From contig JAJEKV010000064.1 in the NCBI GenBank assembly GCA_021234155.1, forward strand, positions 2,978,001 to 3,042,000: DNA of 64,000 nt, read 5' to 3'. Made by a program: the position numbers and the translations under genes. The notes beneath the pieces are model-generated. The model made no database searches, was not told the origin of the DNA, and saw only the letters and a program-made list of their open reading frames with translations. The stretch's first letter is position 1; the number at the start of each line of letters is the position of its first letter. The DNA is from Isoetes taiwanensis (taxonomy: Eukaryota; Streptophyta; Lycopodiopsida; Isoetales; Isoetaceae). Of the stretch, positions 54,744-64,000 are shown in pieces.

Positions 54744-57700
54744 TAACATATATAAAGCAAATGCCATTTCTGTTTGATCCTAATATTTTTTCGCCAGCAA
54801 AAATTTTAGGGGCGACACGTGGATGCTAATATTTTTTCGCCAGCAAAAATGTTGGGGGCGACACGTGAATGCCTTAATACAGCGGATAAATCTAAACTGT
54901 CAAATAATACCACGACGGAAAAAAATTGCCGTCCCTTTCTTGCTCTGCAAGCAATCTGACCCTGCAGAGCAAGCAATCCGGAGACAACTTGTGAAATTAC
55001 TCCGACGGATCTGTGGAGTCCCTGCGCTTGCATAGGGCAGTTGCGGCTTCTATATTTGGGGAGGGCACAAGCTCTGCGCTTTTTACACACACAAATATGA
55101 CGGAATTGATGATGCGGTTTTTAAAATCCTTCAAGCATCAATCCATCCTTTACAGCTACCTCTATTCCTTGGATAACAAAAGGCTTTGAGTCTTTAAAAA
55201 AGCTAAAGTGGGGAGTGTTAGAGTAATATGTCTCTGTAGGATGCGAAAATCAATTGGGCGATTCAGGGCATTGGATATAAAAGACCGGAATCTAAGCCCC
55301 AGCTGTTGTTGCATCCCAATTCTTGGGCATCCCGATTCTCAGCCCTAAAGTCCGTTGTAAAGAAGAAGAGGTAATCAGATTTAGGGTAAGAACGGTTTAG
55401 AGATGCCAAAGTTTTTTTTATTTCTGGCATCAATAGAGCTGTAATACATCAAATAAGACAGGGGTCAAGTTTTAGAGTGTTTGAATTGGGTTTTCAACTG
55501 ATTGTTCAGCGCTAGAGCAGCAAAGCAGCATCCCTTTGTGGCAATGAAGAAACCCGACTTTCAAGTATGCTCTCTTTCCTGTTTTCTGTGTCTTGTGGCC
55601 ACTGTTTTCATTTGTAATCGGATCATGATTTGCTGCATCCGAAGCAAGACTTGATCTAGCTATTGGACCCCTCCTGCCTCTTCTTTGTCCGTTAAATTTA
55701 ATCATGGAAATTCATTTCGTGGAGGTCTTTCAACCTTCCAAGCACAAGTGCAATGAGATCTGCCAGCATTGTTAAAGAAGAGATTGAGATGCATCCGATG
55801 AAGATGTCATATTATTTTGGTCCAGAAGGAACAAGCATAAAAGGGTAGCAGAGAATGGTGAAACAAAGAGGAATCTTTTGGAATTGGCAGGAGTGCGAAG
55901 CTTTCCAGAAAATAATGTTGGGTGATTCAAGAATATGATGCCAATTTCTTCGAGAAAGATATGCAACAATACAAAAACCTTCGTGATTGTGATATTGAAG
56001 GTGAACATCATCTATCATCTGGCAAATTGCAGATGTTTAACATAAGTTTTACCAACAGGATTGCAGATTTTTACCCTTCATGTGCCTCAATCTCTCATTC
56101 CGCAAGGTTCCAGGTAATTACTTTCTTGCAAGAGAATTTGTTTCTTTGTAAATGTGGCTAGGGACAAAGTAATAATTTTGACACTGCCAATTAGTCTCGA
56201 ATTTTTAGATCAAGAAACAAAATATTTATTATTATTTCATTGTTTCAAGCTTCTTATTTTATTAATTTGATTTGTTAAGTTTTTCTTATCTGCCTCTTAC
56301 CTTTTGCACCCCATAATTATGGTGGCCTTCTTCTCCATGGATGCAAGTAGCAGGTTTAATCCAACACTCCAGAAACTACTGGTAGCCATTCTGCAGGTAG
56401 ATATTCTGAGACCTCCTATTTGTTCTATTTCATTGGCATCAAGCTGCAGCGTTATATCATGAGTTAGTGAATCAAATAAAGAATACATGTCATAGACTAT
56501 GTATTATATGTAGAGCTATTTGAGTATATGATGTCCGATCCATATTTTTATGCTGCAACCATTTGAAGGTGATTGTAATATTGGGCTGGTTTTCTATGAA
56601 TATGTGAAACGAGGTTGAGTACCAGAAGATTCGAATATATGAAGTGCTCGAAAATTACTTTAATATGGCTGGTAAAGAGGCGAGAATAAGTAAAAAGTGT
56701 ATGAGCTCCATTTGCAAGTGCTTATAGTGGATTGTCAACATGTATTTTTTATTATCTATGCATTGACATTCTTTTTTGCAAATTTTGGATCAAACAACAC
56801 CACTTTCATATTTCTAGAAGAGATCTTCCCTGCAATTTACGTGCCATGGAATTTCTATTGCATCTAGCAAGGCAAGCAGCAAGCAACAGTAGCTCCCTCT
56901 ATTCTCAAGGCAATCTACCTCCGTTTCTAATATGAAGGCCTCCATTCATGGTCTGTTCTCTTAGTAAGGTAGTGGATTTGCCATTATATGTTGCTATACT
57001 ATTCATGTTTCACCTTTTTGTTTGCACCATGGTTTATCAGGCGCGTGCCTCCAATTCATATGGTTTTGCTCTCCATTGCACAAGGCTAGGACATAGCCAT
57101 TGAAGGAAATCACTCCTTTCTTCAACCATGAATATGTGGGTCTGCATGGATCTACACCAGCATCTAGCAGTAACAGTAACATATACCTATTAGCAGCAAT
57201 TATATTAAAATTGTTAACTTTTATGAAAAAGCTTACGATGCATTTATTAAAGATCTAGGCAGTCTATGACTGCAAGAGTATTCCATGCATGTATGGGAAC
57301 TTGAAATATAATGGAAGGCTTAGCGTCAAGTAGGCAGAATGATTGATAAATTGCTCTGACGAGATGCTTGCAAGGGAAATGACTTTCAAAATGTGTTACT
57401 TCCTTTTAATCTTTTCTGTTCAAATCTATAGATATTGCAAATAACTGTTTTAGTTGAACTCTACACAAATTCAGCGTACAAATGGTAGGATAATAAGTAT
57501 TTTTAGACCCATAGAGTTGGTGATGCCCGTTGGGTAGAAGTTTCAGCATTATATATCCTGTTTAGACTGTATATGGCTATGTTGTCTATGTATATGGTAG
57601 TTAAGCAAGGAACAAGATGTCTACTTTTTACCTTTTTTTTTTCTGTGCAAAGCAAATGTTCTTTCAGCCACTTCATAGCTAGCGATGATGATAATGCAGA

Positions 57701-58549
57701 TGATCAATAAATCAAGAACTTTTTGTGTTGGGCAGAGATTTTCGAGGAAAGAATGAAGTTCTGGACCAAATGACGCGTTTTTGCTCCCTGAAGAATGTTG
57801 TGTTAGACGGGCAGTTGAATGCCGCCTTACGATTTTAATGTTAAGCATATCTGTTGGATACATGTGAATAAACATCAAAATTTGATTGTGCGTGTGGTTG
57901 GACTCAAATGCTAGTCCCTTTGTTCTTGCTTTAAAATATGTTCCCTAAGATTTGAAGTGTATATTTGGCATCCATTTTTCACATTTTTACCCTTATTTCT
58001 AACACCCTTCCTGAACTGTATTGAACTAGGGCCAATGACTTAAATATCGATGCAACAACACTCAAAACCATGGAATTCAACTTTCACAATGTTCACAAAC
58101 ATCATTTCTCCCCCCTTTTTTTTTATTTTCAATTTTATCTATAGCAAGCCTTACCCACATGTTGACCCTTTGCTCCACTTTTATCTTATGTTATTGCCGT
58201 TGAGCTGCCATCAGATAAAGTATTCAATATATTTACCCTCTAGGGAGGTGTGAACCTTATTATGGAGGTGTGAACCCTATTATTATACTTAACCATATAT
58301 TTACTACCATTTGTTAGTAGCTCCTAACGCTCTTTTCCCATGGGTAACTGAGTATTTGGTATGCTGCCTGTCACTATTACAAATTGCCTCATTATGCATC
58401 CTCCATAGTATGCCATTACTATTCCCTACAATATCGTGTATTATTATAATCCAATATGCATTACCCTTAGTTTTCTATTTGTCAGTTTTTGTTACCATAC
58501 CACTGGTATGTGTTCCTCTTCCATGCATCCTACTGTGCCCCTCCCCGCC
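54744..58549. other. Non-coding stretch with exon-like fragments of no known family
   Basis: ACATATATAAAGCAAATGCC and TAATATTTTTTCGCCAGCA (54745-54850, the latter doubled) recur from 48950 and 51890. Open stretches ending at possible donors (56330-56398 MDASSRFNPTLQKLLVAILQ; 55922-56114 with YDANFFEKDMQQYKNLRD) may be exons, but I cannot name a family or link them. Confidence 0.35.
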
Positions 58550-58680
58550 CAGGCTCAAACCCCACTGGCTATCATTGGGTGGCATGATTGAACTATAAAA
58601 GGCTTATCGCAATATTAGTCTAGTGGTTTGCCCCCCATCCAAGCTCAAATCCCACTGGCTATTATTGGGTGGCATGAATG
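58550..58680 (+). mobile_element. Two partial tRNA-derived SINE copies in tandem
   Basis: B-box-like GGCTCAAACCCC (58553) and AGCTCAAATCCC (58644) are each followed by ACTGGCTATCATTGGGTGGC or a variant. The second copy also has an A-box-like TAGTCTAGTGGTTTG at 58618. They are relatives of the copy at 41845. Confidence 0.55.
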
Positions 58681-58681
58681 A

Positions 58682-58959
58682 TCTATGTTCATGGTGATCA
58701 TGGCCTGGTGGTCAGACCATTGGATACAGGTGTTCCCCTGCCCAGCTTCAAAACCCACTGGCTATCATTGCATGACATGATTGACAAAAAAAAAAAAAGG
58801 GGAATCCTATAGCCGTTATGGTCAGCATCTTTCTATCGTGCGGGCACTAAACACACGGCAAAAAAATGCAGGTTCAAATCCTACATGTTCTAGCATGTAT
58901 AGACGAGTTGGGGAAGAGAAACGTTCGCGGAGGCCTTGGCCGCCGCGATAAGTTTCTTG
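58682..58959 (+). mobile_element. Helitron-like element with tRNA-like head and CTTG end, copy 2
   Basis: It is homologous to 54238-54743 but shorter (278 bp). It starts TCTATGTTCATGG, preceded by A, and has the same A-box and B-box-like strings, an A-run, and one copy of the TTTCTATCGTGCRGGCAC unit. Hairpin TCGCGGAGGCC-TT-GGCCGCCGCGA (one mismatch) is followed by TAAGTTT and CTTG, then T. Matching both borders with copy 1 defines the element. Confidence 0.6.
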
Positions 58960-60087
58960 TAGCTATAAAGATAGTTTACTATCTTTTCTAAGGTTCTTAG
59001 ATTAGCTTATGGTTTATACTTGTCCTATCTTATATTAGATAAAAATATCCCCCAATGGTCTAGCTAAGGATAATTGCTAACTTAACTTATTGTATATTCA
59101 CTAAGATACTTGGGTCCAAGGGTTAACATAAACATCTATAGCTTTCTTTTTCATACTCTTGCTCCCGACAACCACTCCCCCGAGCACCACCATATCATAT
59201 GAGCTGTCATGATTAGTCTTTACATGATTTTTGCATGCAAATATGATAAATTATGAATTTGTTAGAGGCTCATAAGGCTATGGAAGGTAATCAGCGAGTA
59301 GAAACATCTCTGGCCTTTGTTGGACGTCTACAACTTTTGGAACTAACCGGTCACGTTTCCTTTTCTATTGTTTATGTTGATTTGGTTGAATTCTCTCTAT
59401 ATTTGCTTTGGTTTAGTATTTTATTGCTAATCTAAGAAGTTAATTAAGGAATAAACCATTGAAATGGGGCTTAGTGTTGCATGTGGATGGAATCAGTGAA
59501 GCCTGCCATAGATTGCTCAGAATAGTCACAAGAATTGTAATAGTAAGGAACTGCATTACTTTGAATGATTGCAATCTAGCTAAATTAGTATGAAATATAA
59601 GGATTCATAACTCTAAAATGGTAAAGAACCTGACAGATTGACCTCTGCGATGGCTCGTAAATAGATCCTCCTTGACACGAGTAAAGAAGAATATGAGCAT
59701 CTAGGTAGCTAATTGGTAAGTTGAGCACAAAGCTCAAGGATTGTGCCATCTGTGTTGTTTTAGCTCCTAGAGATAGAGTTATAATTTAAGATCATGTGGC
59801 AAGGATTACATGCAGTTGCGGTCATCATGTTATATTGATTTTTAAGTTGGAAATGCTAGGTATTGAGATTTTTCATTAGTTGCATGAATAAATCTCTTTG
59901 TTATGGAAAGTAGGTTTATAGTGAAATATATTAATATGTAGCATAATAACAGGGGGTTTTCTTTATGTTTTTGTACGCTTTTCACTAAGGTTTTCCTATG
60001 ATTTCGTGATGTATTCAAATGGATGTACTAATGCGTACATCTAGAGTGCACCATTTCTGAGCCATTGATTTTAGCCTTTTTTTTTCA
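58960..60087. other. Non-coding stretch
   Basis: Nothing recognised. Confidence 0.4.
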
Positions 60088-60345
60088 ATGGTCAACAACC
60101 AATGGCTCACAACAAAAGCCCTTTTTTTGTGCGTGTGGTGCATAATGGTCAACAACCAATGGCTCACAACAAAAGCCCTCCTTTTGTGTGTGTGGTGCAT
60201 AATGGGCACATGAAGGGCTTGAAAATCAATGGCTCACAACAAAAGCCTTTTTTTTTGCGTGTGGTGCATAATGGTCAACAACCAATGGCTCACAACAAAA
60301 GCCCTCTTTTTATGTGTGTGGTGCATAATGGGCACATGAAGGGCT
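60088..60345. repeat. Two-level tandem array (about 57-70 bp monomers in 127-bp dimers)
   Basis: Four monomers carry AATGGCTCACAACAAAAGCC and GTGTGGTGCATAATGG. Alternate monomers end in GTCAACAACC or GGCACATGAAGGGCTTGA, so the true repeat is a dimer (60088-60214 and 60215-60340). A preceding T-run and partly inverted half monomer lie at 60045-60088. Confidence 0.9.
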
Positions 60346-60379
60346 TGAAGGGCGCATGTAGTGCAGTTTCGCCGCCGGC

Positions 60380-60560
60380 AACACATTTCTTATCATAACC
60401 GATCCGAGCTTTGTTTGAGATGATTTTTATTGCGTTGGAAAGCTCTCTCCGAGATCTTTTTTATAGTGTATGATATGGATATGTTTGGTTAAGTTATTTA
60501 TGCTAAAACAGCAATTTTTCGGTCGGGTTTGGTAGGCTTTCACATCCTACCAGCTGATTA
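60380..60560 (+). mobile_element. LINE 5' monomer relic
   Basis: GCGTTGGAAAGCTCTCT, GTGTATGATATG and ACAGCAATTTTTCGGTCGGG match the complement of the 40045-40235 monomer. No LINE coding sequence is next to it. Confidence 0.5.
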
Positions 60561-61041
60561 ATACAGGATTGTGCTATTGGATATTGTTTTATGGCTCATT
60601 CTGAATGAAGCTTGCAAAAAATTACCATGCATTTTTAGATTTTGAGGCAGTTATTAAGCAAATTCCAAGGCTTCTAGATCCTTGTGCTAACAAGCAGAAA
60701 AGTTTTCCACTTTGGTTTCTCACCACAAGAATCCATGGAGGCCAAAGGCTGCTGTTAAATTCCAGTTGAAAATGGGTGTTGCAAACTTTATGACTTTCAG
60801 AATAATGGGATCAATCTGCTCTATCTTTATGGTAACTTTTACTTATGTTTTATTTGTTTTATTGTGATGAAATTCAAAAGCTACAGGTGATGAAAGCCTC
60901 AAATGAATTCTAGTTTTTTTTTCGGTTTGAATTCTAAAATTTTTGTCACATGGGGGGGTGACATCCTAAGGCCCCGAAGGGGCCAAATTTTTTTTTTTGC
61001 AACACAAACCATTAACATCCAACATATTAAAATTAAATCCC

Positions 61042-61527
61042 CCAACACATAACAACTATTGACATTAACAACCAACACATAACTACCATTGACATTAATT
61101 AACACAACCATTGGGTCCAGCAAATTTAAATTAAAATCCCCTTAAACCCCCTTTGGTTTGGGTGCATATTCACACGGGGGACGGGGTAATGGCGAGAGCG
61201 TAAACGCATTGAAATCAACACCATATAGTATCCGCTTTGAAATCTTATAGTATTTTGCGAATCTTGTTATACAGTATAGCAAATTTTGTACTTGCATACC
61301 CCACAAACGAGGAACTTTACGTACGGTGTAGATTAAGGAATAAGGGGTGAATATGCCTATCCAACAGCTCTCGTTGCCCGGAGTCACCCCCCGTGTGAAT
61401 ATGCACCCAAACCAAAGGGGGTTTAAGGGGGATTTTAATTTAAATTTGCTGGACCCAATGGTTGTGTTAATTAATGTCAATGGTAGTTATGTGTTGGTTG
61501 TTAATGTCAATAGTTGTTATGTGTTGG
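61042..61527. repeat. Near-perfect inverted repeat, 140-bp arms, 207-bp spacer
   Basis: The left arm (61042-61180) and right arm (61388-61527) are reverse complements with a single one-base length difference noted. The spacer at 61181-61387 is unique. The arms contain CCCCCGTGTGAATATGCACC, GGGTTTAAGGGG and tandem GTTATGTGTTGGTTGTTA-type phrases at the outer edge. It could be a foldback/MITE-type element or a duplication inversion. No coding sequence is convincing. Confidence 0.9.
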
Positions 61528-62029
61528 TTGTTATGTGTTGCTAATGATTGAATTGTAACTATTGAGAAGGAACTTCTGAAGGTATGCATGATATGGGATT
61601 GAGCAATTTGATCAAGAGAGTCATAGGAAGCTTATGGCGGCTTTTGAGTACGACTATGCCATGGAGCGCTGTTAGTGTAACAGATGAAGTACATAGGTGT
61701 TGGATTTTACATCTTCCTCGACATGTTTGTATTGTGATCATGATCTTCATCCCTAAGTTTGCTACCTCGACATGGTATTGGATGTACGAGTAACCTTGAC
61801 AAGGGAATTACATGTAGAAAATATGTCAAGTTATCATGGCTAATGGATTTAATGGAAACTAATATAAATTTGCATTCCTTATGGGGGGAATGGTTGGTGC
61901 TTTGTATTCCTTATGAAGGGTAAGTTTTTGCTTATGGATAAGCTACTGCGATGGTTAGATTGTGATTCGGAACATGGGCATCATCGAGAATTGATCTCCT
62001 AGAAATGTAAATAGTAAATATTTAATGAA
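61528..62029. other. Non-coding stretch
   Basis: Nothing recognised. Confidence 0.4.
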
Positions 62030-62911
62030 CATCACTTGTCTTGGTCTTTGGTCTTGTATCACTTGTGTCTTCGTATTTTGATGTCTCTTGGATTCTCCGG
62101 GGTCGGGCTTCTAGGTTCGGTGGCTTAGGTTGCTCTGACATGCTCATGTACATCTATGTTTCTCTATGGTATTCTTGTGCTCTGCGACACCAGGCCTAGT
62201 TCTCCTGGCGAGGATACTACGTCACTTCTATGACTCCATGGTAAGAGATCCTCCAGTGCCAGACGTGGGCTGGGAAGGGTATGCACATACGAGGTTCATC
62301 CCACCACTCCTGCTACAGAGCACGGAATGTGAGCTGGCTGGGCATGTTTCTGCTAACAAGGCCTGCATGTAGGCTGGCTGAGCTTCCCATTGTCCCAAAG
62401 CTATGGTTATGATGTTTCGGTATTTTGACGATGTTTCTCTACTTCTGATGCTCATGTTTGGTATTTTCTTGGATTATGTTGTCATTGTCTTGCACTATAA
62501 TCACATAGGATGTTGTGTCTCTGCTTGTGTTATGTTCTTGTATCCAAGATTTCTCATGCAGTGGCAGCCAGAGATCCCCACTTAGTCACGAGGACTAACC
62601 CCCGTGAGTGCATGTGCAATGAATTAGCAAGCAATGGTCAAGCTAATGGAGATAATGGAGCTCGGGGGCATAGTTGAGCTAGAAGATTCTAGAGTTGCTA
62701 CATTATATTGTACTTGTACTGTGGATATAATAATTCCTCTGGATTTATGTTGAATTTGTAAGAATGGTTCAGATTTCAGCAAGGGAAGATTCAATTCTTC
62801 ACCAATACTATTGTTTTTGTAAAGTTCATACCAACCTAGATTTAGTCTTTTTGCAAGTTTTGAAAAGATCCTGAGTTGCTAGGAGGGTCAACTCGGCAGG
62901 CTCATCACAAT
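62030..62911 (+). mobile_element. Long LTR copy (forward), homologous to 15522-16420 (reverse)
   Basis: It ends CAACTCGGCAGGCTCATCACA at about 62909, the same terminus as the reverse copy. Here no primer-binding site follows; a TRIM begins within a few bases instead. That fits a solo LTR or one truncated by the TRIM. Confidence 0.6.
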
Positions 62912-62912
62912 A

Positions 62913-63350
62913 CGTAACGTTCCTAACCGACATGTTCTTAACTAACTGGGCAAAACCGTCTAGACGTTTATGAGTAATTGCTTCTACCCATTTATGCCAG
63001 TGTCTCGAGAACACGACACCAAGATCCACTTGAGCAGTCTCTCATGGGTCCGTTACAATCTCTCCCACTAGAATTGTGCTTGTCCTTGAGCATCCAAACC
63101 TTAGACCACACCATCCCATGGTGTCTAAGACCAAGTCATGACCTACACTCCAACGGTATTCCGGGTCCATGGAGACTCAAACTCGAACCCTGCTCTGATA
63201 CCAAATGTAACGTTCCTAACCAACATGCACTTAACCAACTGGGCAAAATTGTCTAGACGTTTATGAGTAGTCGCTTCTACCCATTTATGCCGGTGTCTCA
63301 GGAATAAGATACTAAGATCCACTCGATCGGTCTCCCATGGGTCCGTTATA
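62913..63350 (-). mobile_element. Complete TRIM (terminal-repeat retrotransposon in miniature)
   Basis: Two LTRs of about 145 bp (62913-63057 and 63206-63350) share GTTTATGAGTARTYGCTTCT, ACCCATTTATGCC and CATGGGTCCGTTA. On the reverse strand the upstream LTR is followed by the PBS (TGGTATCAGAGCA, 63191-63203), a 148-bp internal domain and a purine tract (AGTGGGAGAGAT) before the second LTR. No protein is encoded. Relatives are at 15210-15367 and at 63880-63975. Confidence 0.75.
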
Positions 63351-63879
63351 TAATCTCAGATCAAGTAGAATCTTGGAGAATAGCTATGGGAAAAATATGA
63401 ACCTTTGATCAATAAAACTACATGGAAACTTGTGGAATTGCCCACAATGAAAGTCCATTCAATGTAAGTGGCTTTCTAAGATTAGTAATAACCAACACAC
63501 CAAAAGTGCAGATTCTTTTCATTACCATTAGGTTCTAAGGCTTTATCCCATACCCCATAGAACATATCAATTCCTCCCCTTCCTTGAGATGATTGCCCTC
63601 AAGTATGTGAAACACACCAATGTTACCACGAGGAATTAAACATTGGCTCTAATACCAAATGTTTTAACACTAAGGTGTCGTATCAATGGTATCAGAGCCA
63701 AGTCGCCATGGGAACATCTCATAGGCAAATGTTGTTAAGTCCCATATGCTCAAGGGTGAGCATTCTGACGAGGAGAGGAATTGATGTCGTTTGGGGGCCA
63801 TGGGGCCCACTTGAGTTGGGGAGGCGACACCTAATTATCACATTTGGAGGGTCAAATCTTAGTGTCTAGATGCTTTTGC
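63351..63879. other. Non-coding stretch with two opposed primer-binding sites
   Basis: A reverse-oriented PBS variant (TGGCTCTAATACCA, 63644-63657) and a forward PBS (TGGTATCAGAGCCA, 63687-63700) face away from a 29-bp segment starting TGTTTTAACAC. The nearby open frame (63675-63869) has no known domain. Confidence 0.45.
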
Positions 63880-64000
63880 CCAGTTGGTTGGGGCACAATA
63901 GTTAAAGCCACACCAAGATCTACTTGAGTAGTCTCCCATGAGTTCCGTTACAATCTCTCCCACTAGAACCATGCTCGTCCTCGACTTTGATTCTTTCTTC
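63880..64000 (-). mobile_element. Partial TRIM copy at the window edge
   Basis: CCAAGATCTACTTGAGTAGT, CTCCCATGAGTTCCGTTACA and CTCTCCCACTAGAAC match one LTR border and polypurine tract of the TRIM at 62913-63350. The copy runs off the window. Confidence 0.6.

Noticed and set aside
60102-60398. 98-codon repeated protein (AHNKSP repeats)
   Set aside because: It is a translation of the tandem array, with no independent support.

Overview
This window is nuclear DNA of a land plant. Plant-specific gene families appear as broken or partial copies: an Alfin-like PHD finger protein, a PLS-type pentatricopeptide repeat (PPR) protein, a STOP1/ART1-like zinc-finger protein and a BTB/POZ protein. Introns have GT-AG ends with T-rich acceptors, and Ty3/gypsy chromovirus, Ty1/copia, LINE, Helitron, SINE and TRIM remnants are nested in one another. 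The repeat style (LINEs with an L1-type RRM ORF1 and microsatellite tails) would suit a seed-free plant such as a fern, but that is inference. Almost nothing here looks like an intact host gene. The best candidate is a small multi-exon gene at 3076-4180.

Layout. 1-930: Alfin-like pseudogene. 3076-4180: small gene whose six consecutive introns are homologous to each other. 4.2-8.2 kb: non-coding, with dispersed repeats. 8.2-10.5 kb: gypsy chromovirus pol fragment split by an LTR/PBS remnant. 11.7-14.4 kb: a reverse-strand LINE and a second LINE 3' end. 14.4-19.2 kb: mosaic of LTR/TRIM-like pieces holding a head-to-tail dimer insertion. 19.2-20.8 kb: LINE and gypsy integrase fragments. 21.6-25.9 kb: a reverse-strand Helitron with both termini and a captured PPR fragment. 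27.2-30.9 kb: exons of an unrecognised, decayed reverse-strand host gene. 31.8-34 kb: palindrome array, tandem repeats and a compound hairpin. 34.7-40.4 kb: near-complete LINE with 5' monomers, RRM-type ORF1, endonuclease-RT ORF2 and a microsatellite tail. 40.4-41.1 kb: 3' end of an autonomous Helitron. 41.9-45.6 kb: copia RT/RNase H interrupted by a well-preserved LINE. 45.6-48.5 kb: BTB/POZ fragment joined to a gag-only gypsy element. 48.9-51.9 kb: unit of about 2.9 kb bounded by direct repeats and encoding a single-tyrosine HUH (Rep-like) protein. 52.0-52.6 kb: STOP1-like fragment. 54-64 kb: Helitron-like/SINE composites, a tandem array, a long perfect-looking inverted repeat, a long LTR in inverted orientation to the one at 15.5 kb, and a complete TRIM.

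The most interesting candidates are the Rep-like unit (48909-51906), which resembles an integrated rolling-circle replicon or a Replitron-type transposon, and the array of repeated introns separated by 9-57 nt exons (3151-3712). Next come the 24-bp palindrome array, the 140-bp-arm inverted repeat, the head-to-tail dimer with a preserved empty site, and Helitron-like elements ending in CTTG. All family assignments were made by eye; no database search was run.
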